A stretch of 64,000 bases of DNA from Madurella fahalii (lineage: Eukaryota; Ascomycota; Sordariomycetes; Sordariales), in contig CM056875.1 in NCBI GenBank assembly GCA_029876055.1, positions 2,790,001 through 2,854,000 on the forward strand, written 5' to 3'. A program made the translations under genes and the position numbers. The notes under the pieces are model-generated. The model did no database searches. It had not been told where the DNA came from and was given only the letters and a program-made list of their open reading frames with translations. This document shows, one piece after another, positions 21,015-31,590 of this stretch. Position 1 is the first letter of the stretch. The number at the start of each line of letters is the position of its first letter.

Positions 21015-22440
21015 AGCAGGGAAACATCTTAGGTAGTCAGCAGTTTGGTGTTGCTAGGAGACTGCCAATCAACCACAGCCTGGCAGCACAGTTTGAGCGG
21101 CGGAAATAACTGTGATTTGGAAGCTGAAGGCATTTGTTCTGGCGGCCTTCACAGGAACAGGTCTTGCTTTCTTCGTGTAATCGGTTTTGCTCCCCCAGCT
21201 CTGGGGGCGGACCGCGCACACTCATTTTTCTGATAATTAGCAACAGCCCGGGTAATATATTAGCTCTTCCGGTGACTTCAATGTTCCCTGATTTGCTGCT
21301 TTGCTTGGTCGAGTTCATGTTGGGCCGCTGAACAGGAGTCGGGCGCAGTCAGAGGTAAGCAGCAAACCCCGGTCTCCTGCCACGAAGTTCTCCCGTATGT
21401 AACTTCGCCTACTAAAGAGCCAGCACGCACCGACTTGTTCGGAGCTATTCATAGCCTAGTTAAATGGGAGAGTCCGGTTCACGCCACTGCTCCTCAGCAA
21501 GTAGAGCTGGTGATGCCTGGTCCAAGACCTGGGTGAAAAAGCGTTGGCGCACCAATCGGAAACCCCCTTCAGCCAAGGTCGCCATTTGTACCGCTAATGC
21601 GATTTCCCACCCGGCATTGTGCAGGACACTGTTCGGCCACTCACAAGCTCGACATAAACGCATCTCGAACGGGTTGCCTTTCGCCCGCACGGTCCATTAA
21701 ACAATGCCGCTTGCAGCTAGGCATTGTTCCTCCTACAGCAGACCCTGCGGATATTAAATTCAGGGCAATAACTACCTGGGTTGCAATTTGCAAACACCAC
21801 CACCACCAGCAGCATTTTCTACCTTCCTGCGGGCATGAACGAAAATGTCTAGGCCCTTCAACCAAAGAACGAATGGCCGAGCCCGAGGAGGGACCGCACA
21901 AATTAGATCGGAGGAACAGTCTAATGTTAATAGCATTTGTGATTGAGTTACCTTAGGGATGTTGAATTACAACGTTGGCAATGGTGGTGGTGGTAATGGT
22001 GATGGTGGGGCGGACATTGTTAGCGGGAGAGGGAAAGAGTGAAGAGAGAGGGATCGGGATCCTAAGTTATCCGTGGATGTTGGCACGAATTCGTGGGCGT
22101 TTAGATCACTCGACACAATTAAGCTCATTTGGTTTTATTGTGGTTTTCTATCTGCGGGGGGTTTGGCGACCTCCTAAGACATGTAGCTATTTAAATTTGA
22201 CCAGGCTCCTTTCCATAGTGAACCCGTCACGCAGCTTGCCAGAGCTGTGAGCATCGCCCACTCCAAGCACCTTTGGAGCCGCTGTAGCCTCGCGATGACC
22301 GGGGTTTGCCGCCCTGCAGCATCCCACCAAAAAGATGGCAGATGTATCTCGACCATGTTGACATCGTCCCGGACGCATGTTAGTGCGCCCTGACTGTTGT
22401 TGTAGAACTGTATCCGCTGCTGCCAAAGCTTCGTCTGGTT
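21015..22440. other. intergenic
   Basis: No supported gene. Short GGT/CAC-type simple repeats occur around 21795-21815 and 21980-22015. Confidence 0.4.
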
Positions 22441-23916
22441 TTACTTGACGACCGATTTGTCGACCTCTGTGTCACCATTGGTGCTGATGCCATTGGCTCT
22501 GCAACTCAATTCCATGTCCGTGATAAAGCCGTTCTCTGCTAACCAGTGTTCCGTCGCCCATGGCCTATGTTGAAAGCCACCAACTTCTAGCTGACGGGAG
22601 AGATCTTGTTTTCCTTTAACCCTTCGCTGGGCGACCGGGGACGTGGCATCATAAATGTGCCGGACACAGCTGCAGTATACGTCCCGGAGTTTCTCCTGTT
22701 CGACTGGGTTCCTCAACTTCTTTGTCTCCACGTCGTATACATATCCGTCTCCAAGTCCACGTGCTAGTAGCACAAGTGGTGCCGGCTTATTGTCTCTGTC
22801 GGACAGGCAAGCTAGCAGGCCGCCATGCGTCTCGTAGGCTGGCACAATACTCACTGACTCCCAGTCAATGATGCTGATGAGCTTGAAGGTTTTGGGATCG
22901 ACGAGCAGATTATGCTCTGAGAGGTCGTCGTGCCAGAGTACTCCGACGTCTTCTGGGCCGTTCTCGGGCGAGACTAGGTGCGGAGCGAGATCTTCTAATC
23001 GGCGTAAAATTGTGTCGATGCGAACCCAGTTTTTCTCCAGCTCACGATCGTTATCGCAGTAGTATTCCTCGGTTGGATCAACGGAGAGATTCTGAACCCG
23101 CTGCCTTAACAAATCTAGACGAGCATCGACCCACTCTCTCGCGGTCTGGAAAGGCCCGCGAGAGGCATTCAAGTGGACACGCTTGTCAAAGAAGAATTCC
23201 TGGGCTACTATGCGGCTGATGACAAAGCCACTGTTGGGCTTAATGCCAATATCGATTGTATCGGCGTCGCCTGTGGGGTTGTTCAATGAGGGTTCTTGCG
23301 GGAACAGTTTACCAGCAACGTCGGCAAAGTAGATGTTGCCCAGCGTGCTAAACCGCAGCGCAAGGAGCTCATTCACATATTCAGCCAGATCGACGAAAAG
23401 CTTAGCTTTAGCATCGTAAGGCATGCGTCCCCAGACGCTCCGGAGGGAGACGCCCGGGAGCATCTCCATGAGAATCCATTCATGCCCAAGCTCGTTATTG
23501 TCGCTCGATGAGAAAGCGAAGACGCGAGGAACGGGTATTGATGTGTGCCTTCGGACGTATGTCATCGTGGCCACCTCGCTCTCGGTTTTAAATACGGGGT
23601 CAACAGGAATTGCGACTCGGAAAAGGTATACCCTAGCCGAGGAAGGATCGACGATGCGGTAGAGGCGATGGAAGGTGCCTGCGGCGAAATACGTAATCTC
23701 AGCGTCGGCAAACTCGGGGAAGTGCGCTGCGAGGAGGCTGCGAATAACGGGTATCCAGGCAGTGTGGTCGGCCTCGCCCGCCCAGTACCGCTCCAGGTAG
23801 CCCTCGTCTTCGGCATTTCGCCAGTACCGGTGGAGATTTTTGATCGTTTCGGGATCCGGTTGAGCGATCTGGGACACGCGGATCGGGCATCCGGAGTAAT
23901 TAAGACTCATGTCCAT
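22441..23916 (-). CDS. APH-family phosphotransferase
   Basis: Intronless, 491 aa. Aminoglycoside-phosphotransferase/choline-kinase-like fold (PF01636 type), cytosolic. Motifs: N-lobe strand TYFAAGTFHRLYRI (about residues 70-84), YLFRVAIP with the hydrophobic strand before the ATP-site region, EWILMEMLPGVSLRSVW at the hinge, the catalytic loop LWHDDLSEHNLLVD (H-D-D-L-x4-N) and the metal-binding IIDWESVSIVPAYE. Both catalytic aspartates are present, so activity is plausible. Fungal members are abundant and mostly of unknown substrate. The chosen start is the first ATG in frame (23916), shortly before MSLNYSGCPIRV. It lies next to the MFS gene in the same orientation. A second APH homologue at 30116-31590 has lost the catalytic residues. 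Confidence 0.8.
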   Translation of the reverse strand: MDMSLNYSGCPIRVSQIAQPDPETIKNLHRYWRNAEDEGYLERYWAGEADHTAWIPVIRSLLAAHFPEFADAEITYFAAGTFHRLYRIVDPSSARVYLFRVAIPVDPVFKTESEVATMTYVRRHTSIPVPRVFAFSSSDNNELGHEWILMEMLPGVSLRSVWGRMPYDAKAKLFVDLAEYVNELLALRFSTLGNIYFADVAGKLFPQEPSLNNPTGDADTIDIGIKPNSGFVISRIVAQEFFFDKRVHLNASRGPFQTAREWVDARLDLLRQRVQNLSVDPTEEYYCDNDRELEKNWVRIDTILRRLEDLAPHLVSPENGPEDVGVLWHDDLSEHNLLVDPKTFKLISIIDWESVSIVPAYETHGGLLACLSDRDNKPAPLVLLARGLGDGYVYDVETKKLRNPVEQEKLRDVYCSCVRHIYDATSPVAQRRVKGKQDLSRQLEVGGFQHRPWATEHWLAENGFITDMELSCRANGISTNGDTEVDKSVVK

Positions 23917-24774
23917 AACGTCAATGAGGAACAATGGTTCCCGCGAGCGGCGGGAAAGTATTCGTAGTCAAAGGAGGAGGAAGAAGGAGAATTGCGTATC
24001 GAGAAGGAGGTGCACCGCAGTGAGAGTCGATCGTGCTTGCCTTGGCGTGTTGCAATTGACAGAAGGGAAATCGATACTTTTAGTACCTTCTTACGCGTGG
24101 TAGCACGGTGTTTTGTACGAAGATGTATACACGAGGCAGATGAGAAAGGCCGTGTTCTTTCAGTAACACACTGAGCGTTGGCAGGCTGGTCGCTGGATCA
24201 GGGTAACAGAACAACGTACAAACACAGGACTGCTGCACAGAAACCAATCAAAGTAATTGACGACACAATCTTTTATTGTGGCAATCCTTGAGGGCCGTTG
24301 TATTGTCACACCCATGGCCGCGTTGTGCTGCACGGTATAATAGCTGGCTTGCTCCTTGGTCGGAATCCTAGGTAAGGTAATTATATGTTAATCGAACCTT
24401 AGAGTTCTCTGGCACTCCATCAGCATTGCCAAAGGAGTTATTATCACAACACCCTGGAACTAATCAACGGATTTAATCCGGCAAGAACTGCTATTAATTA
24501 GATCACGAGCCAAAACCAACTACTATCCGCATCACCCACGCCACCATATCCGTTGTCCATTGCGTTGTAATTTCATCTTTCAATCCATGTTGCTACGAAC
24601 CTACTGCAGTAAACACCCATGGAACCCGCCGGGATTACCATGACGTTCTTTCAAGAGCTATAGGAAGGTCTATCCGGCCGATAATTATGTACACTCTATA
24701 TTTTCCGCCCCCTTGCATGTTGATTATTCAGAGCTGGTTACCAATTGAACCATTACCCCCCAACCTCGTGGAGC
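23917..24774. other. intergenic between APH and MFS genes
   Basis: No gene recognised. Carries the APH promoter and the 3' flank of the MFS gene; A/T-rich stretches around 24400-24560. Confidence 0.4.
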
Positions 24775-26169
24775 CTACGCTCTCCCAAAGAGACCTTGAG
24801 GTGTGATTGCCTTGGTTCCTAGCACCGTAACACCACCAGCAAAACACATCACACCGCTAAAGATAGACGCCTGAAGGAACCCCCCATAAGTCGCCACCAG
24901 GACCCCATTGACTGGCGGTCCAATCAACGAGGCAATGGAACCAATTGCCATACCCATACCCATATACGTCCCAAGTTCCCTCGGGTCATCGGTACACGTC
25001 GATATAGCGGCCGACACGCCCGAGACAATCGTACCCGACGTAAACCCAAACGCCACCGAATAAACAATCAACCCTGCCTTATTCACTGCGCTGTTCATGC
25101 AGAAGACCACAACCCCCGTGGCCAACGCCCCAAGGCCGAAAACGTTCAAGCGCCCGTATTTGTCCGCCAAAATCCCTGGCACGATCCGTCCAAACGTCGA
25201 CGCCCCGTTCACAATCGCCAACAGGTACGACGCGAGTGTAGTATCTACCCCGCGCGTGACCGCATACGAGGGGAGGAAGAACAGCGGGGTGAACATTCCA
25301 GCCATGGCGCAGAAGAGGGAGAAAATCAGTAGCAAATACCGAGGCCTCTTGAAGGCGCTGCCAATGAAGAAGTCTGTCTCGCGGGGTGGGAGCCTAGCCG
25401 TCACGGTGAAGCAGGACAGAGCCAGAAGTGGGGCCACAACAAAGCCTATGATCCTGACGGACCAGCCAAAGCCGAGCGGGGAGTCGTTGAGCATCTTAGA
25501 GAGTGCGATGGGGAAGACGATGCCCCCGATGGAGGAGCCAGAAATGACGACGCCGAGGGCCGCGGCGCGCCGCTTGTCAAAGTACTGCGAGACAGCCGCG
25601 ATGGCGGGGAGTTGCAGCATGGCCATGGCGATGCCGGTCACGACGCCCTGCACGAGCATGAAGTGCCAGTAGGCACTACAGATGCTGATGAGCATGAGGG
25701 AGAAGACGTAAAGCACGGCTCCTGGGCGGACAACCTGTTCTTGCGGTTAGTCATACTGCTCACAGTGTTTTGGCAGCGGAAGGTGCTCCAACACAAGGGG
25801 ATATGCACTTACCCAGACTCCGTACCGATCAAACAGCGGTCCAGCAATTGCGCCGGCGGCAAACTGAATGAATGCAGAAAGCGAGCCAATCCAGGCGATA
25901 GCGTCCGGCGTCCAGTCGCGCAACTGGTTGGCCATGTAGTATTCTTGGAAGACGCCGAAGGAGTTGAGGAAGCCGAGGCATGAGAAGAAGATGCTGGCCG
26001 CGCCAGCTACGACGAACCATGCGCGGAGGCCGCCATCGGGTGTCGGACTGAGAATATTGAGGTTGACACTATCTGGTTTAGCCGATTCTGAGTTGGCTTC
26101 TGTTGGTGAATGTGAGGCTTTCTCGCTGGTCTCGCCTGGGAAGGGCTCATGGGGGGCTAGAGCTGACAT
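24775..26169 (-). CDS. MFS transporter, monocarboxylate (MCT) type
   Basis: Plasma-membrane secondary transporter of 438 aa with about 12 hydrophobic segments. Exon 1 (26169-25813) and exon 2 (25734-24775) are joined across a 78-bp intron with GTAAGT donor and GACTAAC branch. The MCT-family signature DGGLRAWFVV precedes helix 1 (about residues 37-46). GVFQEYYMANQL after helix 1 and LFDRYG in loop 2-3 are typical of fungal Mch/MCT homologues, as is FSLMLISICSAYWHFMLVQG. Helices 4-5 carry GSSIGGIVFP, and loop 8-9 has DKYGRLNVFG. A 555-bp intergenic region separates it from a divergently transcribed Zn2Cys6 gene, the usual arrangement for a transporter and its regulator. Substrate not inferable; carboxylates are transported by some relatives. 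Confidence 0.85.
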
Positions 26170-26724
26170 GGTGGGTGGTATGGCAGAGCTCAATACACCA
26201 ACCGTTAAATATGAGTAGGGATATGGGACTGGTGGTAAGTGTAGAATACGCTGAACACTCGTTAGATACTATCAACTAAGTGTGGACTCTGCAGGTCGTT
26301 TCGAGGTCAGATGTTGAAGAGAAACCCGACAAAACGGTAGGTGGACACTAAAGAGCGTATGGGCCATTTTTATACAGCCGATTGACGGGAGCCTAATTAG
26401 ATCTCAAGAAGAAAAGAGAACACAGAGATATTACCTTACTCCTTCGGACTTGTGCACTCCGTCTTGGATCAGTCAGCCGCTCGGTCATATCGAGTCTCGG
26501 GGATAAAGTTGTGTTAAGCCGGACTCGGACTCGGACTCGGCATATTTGACCAATAGCAACTGCGTACGCTGTCGCGGACGTCGCGCACTATAGCGGAAAA
26601 GCCGACTTCATGCTTTTTGTTTTGTTAATACACAACAAACTTGCTCATCTCCCAATCCGTTGACAAGAACGTGTTAGTTAACAAATCTGAGCGATCGCGC
26701 GTGATCCGACGCCGAGAATTATTC
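26170..26724. promoter_or_regulatory. divergent promoter of MFS transporter and Zn2Cys6 regulator
   Basis: 555 bp shared by both genes. Contains three tandem CGGACT units plus a fourth CGG (26520-26540), that is, CGG triplets at 6-bp spacing, and other CGG/CCG triplets nearby. Zn2Cys6 factors commonly bind CGG triplets, so autoregulation and co-regulation of the transporter is a reasonable inference. Confidence 0.5.
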
Positions 26725-29130
26725 ATGATGGAGCCAGAACGTCGACGCAGAAGGCCAGCCGTGTATGTCGGGAACTCGGCGTTGTCTTTCCTCGCGCCTT
26801 CGGCTAACACCCGGCTCAAACAGCTCCTGCATGTTGTGCAGAAGACGCAAGATCAGATGCGATCAAAATACGCCGTGCGGGAACTGTACAAAATCCAAGA
26901 ATTCCACTTGTATCTACAGAGACCTGCCTGCCCGGCCTCAACCGCAGCAGCGCCTCGCCCCCAAAACTGACTCTAACGTCAGCCCCCTGACGCCCATTAG
27001 CTTAACTTCGGCGCCCCCTTCCCAGCAGGTAGCAACCGGCTTAGCCACAGTTGACCATCAATTAGCCGGTGGATATATTCGGTCCACCGAGGGCCAGACT
27101 GTATCGTCAATACAGGTAGGACAAGGTTCCACCGCCTCAAGCTTGGCTCATTCTCCCATCTCCACTGCGACCAAGGGCTCCCGAGTCGAGACTAGGACGG
27201 TGGATATAGCTGGAACGTTTTACTTCCATGCCGAGCAACGTTCGGCCAATCAGCCCCAAGCCGTAACGCGCAGCGTCACCCACAAGACACGCCTCTTTGG
27301 GCAGAGCCACTGGGTCAATGGCGTGACACTTGTAAGCCTATCCATGATTCACACCAAGCGGGCCATGCCTTTGACGACGCCATCAGATCCAGGACATATT
27401 TGACATCTTAGAGCCTCATCTGCGTGACGAGACGACCAAAGCCTTCACCTCACAGAATCGCGCCAAAGCCATCGGCAAGGCCATCAAATCCCGTCGGTCT
27501 CCTCCCTGGCCTTGCCCGCCAAGCCCGGAACTTCCTGCAAAAGACCTCGCCGATGCGCTAGTCGAGTGCTATCTACGCACGAGCGAGAGTATCTACCGGG
27601 TCCTTCATGTCCCCACCTTTATGCGTGATTACGAGGCTGTTTGGGACCCAGCCAACAACCCCGACCCTGCTTTTCTCGTCCAGCTCAAACTGGTTCTTGC
27701 CATCGGCGCCCCGATTTACGATTCGACCTTCAGCCTGCGCCCCTTGGCCCTGAGATGGGTGTACGAAGCGCAAACATGGCTCTCAGCTCCAGAGTTCAAG
27801 TCACGACTAGGCCTCCCATCCCTCCAGACCAACCTCCTGCATCTCCTCGCGCGCGAGGCAGCCGGCGTAGGCGAGGACATGGTGTGGTCATTTGTGGGGT
27901 CGACCCTCCGCACAGCCATGTACATGGGTTTGCACCGAGACCCAGAAGGCCTCGGGCCTAAGACTATCTCGCCGCTGACAGCTGAGATGCGCCGCCGGCT
28001 ATGGAACACCGTCCTCGAGATCGTACTCCAATCAAGCCTCAACTCAGGCGGCTCTCCGCTGATCGGCCTAGATGACTTTGACACCGAACCGCCAGGCAAT
28101 TTTGACGACGATCAGTTCACCTCACCAGATGACCATCCTTCCCCGAAACCACCCGGCCACTTCACCCAAACAACCGTTGCAATCGCCCTGCGCGCTATGT
28201 TCCCCCAGCGGCTGGCCATCGCCAAATACCTTAACGACCTCTCCTCCCGAAGCACTTACCAGGACACGCTCAAACTAGACACGGATTTCCGCGCCGCGTA
28301 CAAGATTCTCAGCAGGACCTTACAAGCCGCCGCCGCCGTCGCGGGCCATCCGCAGCGGCCGTCCAACTTTGAGCTCCGCTACCTAGACCTGCTCCTCCGG
28401 CGGTACCTCCTGGCGCTGCACCTGCCCTTCTTCGGCCCGTCGCTCAGCGACGCGGCCTTTGCCTTCTCGCGCAAGGCGACGGTGGACTCGGCGATCAAGA
28501 TGTGGCGGGCTGCGTTTCCGGCGCCGCTCTCCGCCGCCCCTCCCGACGGCGACGACAACGGCCCCACGGGCGACCTCCTGGCCCGCCTGGCCACCTGCGG
28601 GTCGGGCTTCTTCCGCACCGTGGGCGTGCAGGCGTTCGTGGCGGTCGCGGTCGAGCTCAAGACGCTGCTGCGCGAGGACGAAGGGAGCCTCAGCGGGGCG
28701 CCCAACGAGCCGCGCCCGGACCTGCTCGCCGTCGTGGAGGAGGTCAAGGCCTGGGCTTGGAGGGCCCTGCTGGCCGGCGAGACCAACGCGAAGGGCTACA
28801 TGGTCGCGTGCATGGTGGGCGCGCAGGTGGAAGGGATGCGGAGGGGCTTGGGCGAGGGGGAGACTGCGCGGCTGCTGATTAGGGAGGTTGAGGAATCCGG
28901 AGAGAGGAGTGCGGTTTTGTTGGAGGAGATGTTGAGCAGCCAGGTGGGGGCGGAGGGTGTGGCGGGGGAGCTGGTGCCGGAGTTGGGAGTGGAAGATTGG
29001 GGTTATATGGTGAGTAGATTGTCCTGGTGATCGGTTTCTTACGAAGGGTCACTGACTGGTTTTATTCTAGGTGTCGGATGCTTTGTTTGATGCGAGCGGG
29101 CCGGAGCCATTGGGTTGGATGTTCCAGTGA
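26725..29130 (+). CDS. Zn2Cys6 transcription factor divergent from the MFS gene
   Basis: Nuclear regulator of 742 aa. Exons 26725-26762, 26824-27331, 27387-29009 and 29071-29130; introns of 61, 55 and 61 bp with GTATGT, GTAAGC and GTGAGT donors; total length divisible by three. The first splice brings MMEPERRRRRPAV next to SCMLCRRRKIRCD, giving C-x2-C-x6-C-x5-C-x2-C-x6-C with CGNCTKSKNSTC. The fungal-specific TF domain starts about residue 210: HVPTFMRDYEAVW, AMYMGLHRDPEGL, AEMRRRLWNTVLE, then SLNSGGSPLIGLDDFDTEPP. The last exon adds SDALFDASGPEPLGWMFQ. The G/C-rich third-codon bias in 28440-28870 opens long antisense and shifted frames that are not genes. The gene pairs head-to-head with the MFS transporter and probably regulates it. 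Confidence 0.85.
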
Positions 29131-29428
29131 GCGGACATTTTCCTTAGGGTTACGGCACCGCCATCGTATGGCTCATAGCTTTTAGAGCACGAAGAGCTTT
29201 GCATATGAGTCTGGGAAATAATTGACGTTGATATTCCGCTACCTCGCTGTGAGAAGAAGACCACCTATTTCTTCGAATATTCGTTTTCAATTTTCTTGAG
29301 TCCGTTTTAAGTTCCATACCAGAGGCTTTTCCTCGTCAGCATAACGTGCCGATAGCATTCTGGTTTCCGATTCTAAGGTTCCTCAATGACGCAAGAAAGT
29401 ATAAATGATAACGTTAGCGTATCTCCAT

Positions 29429-29728
29429 CTATTCCCGATATGCTAGGAACCAGTATCTAACCCGGCCAAAACTTTCCTCAACCTCAACACCCTTGCCAGC
29501 AAGACGATCTAGAAACGCGTAGACCTGGGGATTCATCAAGTCGACGACGAGTGGATTCCCCGAGAGAGTTTGCGCGTACAGGGAAACCGTTATATGGGAG
29601 GGAGAATCAAGAATCCTCCTGGGAACCGCGTGGACGTTTACAAGGAAAGTTCCGTCGACAGAATACTCGGCAAGCAAGTCACTGATGAGGACCTCGCAGT
29701 CAGCGACGTGGGTGCCATGGGCATACAT
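29429..29728 (-). CDS. small protein of unknown function
   Basis: Uninterrupted 99-codon frame from ATG 29728 to a stop at 29429. The composition is protein-like: VADCEVLISDLLAEYSVDGTF, then a strand-rich segment LVVDLMNPQVYAFLDRL and the end VRYWFLAYRE. There is no signal peptide, membrane segment or recognised domain. It lies 388 bp from the next minus-strand gene. It could be a real small cytosolic protein or a chance frame; I lean to real because it has a good start and even hydrophobic patterning. Confidence 0.45.
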   Translation of the reverse strand: MYAHGTHVADCEVLISDLLAEYSVDGTFLVNVHAVPRRILDSPSHITVSLYAQTLSGNPLVVDLMNPQVYAFLDRLAGKGVEVEESFGRVRYWFLAYRE

Positions 29729-30115
29729 GGCTGAGTTCTCAGTGGTATTTTAGTGGAGTAGGAGTGGTGTTTGCGTGAAGACGTGAGACTTTCGTGGCCT
29801 GGATGTGTTAAGGTAGGATGCCGTGACGAACTTTAGCATATATTCTTGGAAAACTTGGATACAGCGAGGGCGATCTGGGCGTATTTATATCGCAAGACCC
29901 TGCAACCGTTTGTTGTACAAGATATTTCAGGGCCAGTTGGTAACTAGCACGAAATGCTGTGACGACGTACAGGGCAGAACGGCTAAGGTCCCTCAAGGTT
30001 TGTGCAGATGTGTTTACCACCAGCCTGGCTCTTCACTCTCAATTTCGATACATGGCTGCGACTTGGACACTACTATTCATATCATTCGTATCCCACCTCT
30101 CCATCCCGAGCATAC
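29729..30115. other. intergenic
   Basis: No gene seen; contains the promoter of the small minus-strand gene and the 3' flank of the APH-like gene. Confidence 0.35.
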
Positions 30116-31308
30116 TCAACTCTCCCAGCGATGCATGAGCCCAACAAAGTAATCCCAATACTGGCACAACGGACCCACATTCCACCCGCACAATGTCGTT
30201 CTCAACCCGTCGACATCCAGGATCCATGGCAGATAATTACTCTCCCAGTCTCCGAGACTGCCACGTCGGGAGCACTCCCACCGGGCTTTACATAACTCCC
30301 AATAAGCAGGGTACCATCCCGCCTGCTCCCAACCAAGTACCGAGACGAGCCTAGGATTCGGCCCAATCGAGACGATGATATTTCGCGGGTGGAGGCTGCC
30401 GTGCGTAAACATGATTGGGACGTCGTCCGGAAAGATATGGTGCGGCGTATAGCGGACTTGCCCTGCGCCCGCGCCGGGTTGTCCGCTCTCCGAAAGCGCG
30501 ACCGCCATCGAGACAAAGTAATCATGGAACGCCGCCACCGAGGGGAACGGCCCGGGCTTCGTACCAGTCGCCACTGCACACTTTCGAAACACCTGATCCG
30601 CCAACGGGCCATTGTCAACGCTCCCTTGCAGAGTCTCAGTCAGCATGCATGCGCAACCTCCTCACCCACCACCTCGGACGGTATGCAGTAATCAACAAGG
30701 ACCTGCAGTTTGAACTTACCGACGAACCCCACTGTCCCACCCTGCCTCAGCCTCCTCCACCCTCCCGCAACAACCTCCCTTAACTGCGCGGCCACTCCCA
30801 CCTTCTCCGCCTCACTCATCAGCCCCCATCTCTCCTCCAGCGTCACCACCCCGCCCTTAGCCGCCGGCAGACCCATGTACACAAACCTCTCCCCCACCGC
30901 ACCACCCGCGGGCCCGCCCTCCCCATCCCGCCGCCACCCAAACACCTCTGGCACAGGCAACCGCTCCCCGGTGTGGTTCTCGAGCGCCCGCTTCAGCAAC
31001 AACAGCCCCTTCGCCTCGGCGGGCGCGACGACCGTTTCCGGGCCGTACTTGACCAGCAGGCCCAGCGAGGGAAAAGGGACGAGCTTCGCTTCGACGGCTG
31101 CCCCGGGGCATGGCAGCGATGACGGCGATTGCCCTGCTGCTGGGAGGCCGATGCCGAGCGCGGCGGCTTGCAGCCGGACTTCTGCGGGTGAGGGGAGGGC
31201 CCAGGTGGGGTTGTCGCGGCGGAAGAAGGACGAGTGGGCGAAGATGACGTTATCGCCTGGCGGGAAGATGGGATTGACGGGGATGGGTTCGGGTTCGTTC
31301 TTGTTGTC

Positions 31309-31345
<37 letters not shown>

Positions 31346-31590
31346 TTGTTGTGGTTGGTGGTGGTGGTGGTGGTGGTGGAGGCTGATGTTGAGGGAGCTG
31401 GCGGATTCGGAGTTCCAGTTGAAGTTTCGGTCGTGATAATGGGTGGGGTTTGGGGATTGGGCGAGGGAGAAGACGGGGTGAGGGTTAGGTTGGCGAAGGA
31501 GTGGTAAATGGATTGGAATGGGTCGGGTTCATTGTTGGAGGGGACAAAAGGATGTGGGGGTTGGTGGTTGTGAGGGGGGTGCGCAAGCAT
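30116..31590 (-). CDS. APH-like predicted pseudokinase with poly-Thr/Asn/Ser region
   Basis: 459 aa. Exon 1 (31590-30720) and exon 2 (30624-30116) are joined over a 95-bp intron (GTAAGT donor, acceptor AAG), giving TVGFVG-SVDNGPLADQVF, the usual junction in fungal APH proteins. Residues about 60-105 are a low-complexity run of Thr, Asn and Ser encoded by triplet repeats. The kinase-like core is clear (KYGPETVVAPAEAKGLLLLKR, RFVYMGLPAAKG, HGSLHPRNIIV, GWEQAGWYPAYWELCKARWE). Two key residues are replaced: the catalytic Asp of HGDLHPRN is Ser (codon 30397-30395) and the metal-binding Asp of the IDWEQ motif is Gly (codon 30334-30332). Phosphotransfer is therefore unlikely. It could be a non-catalytic ligand-binding or regulatory protein, or an early pseudogene, although the frame and splice sites are intact. 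Confidence 0.75.
31309..31380. repeat. CTG/TTG/GGT trinucleotide tract
   Basis: Run of about ten CTG triplets followed by TTG and GGT triplets, in the coding exon of the APH-like gene, where on the minus strand it codes Thr, Asn and Ser homopolymers. Likely length-variable between strains. Confidence 0.8.

Noticed and set aside
28379..28882. Three long open frames within the second Zn2Cys6 gene
   Set aside because: They are by-products of the strong G/C third-position bias of that exon; arginine- or alanine-rich with no structure.
30710..31507. 265-codon plus-strand open frame
   Set aside because: It lies antisense to the APH-like gene, starts at a non-ATG codon and is rich in Ser, Pro and Leu runs produced by the triplet repeats; no family features.
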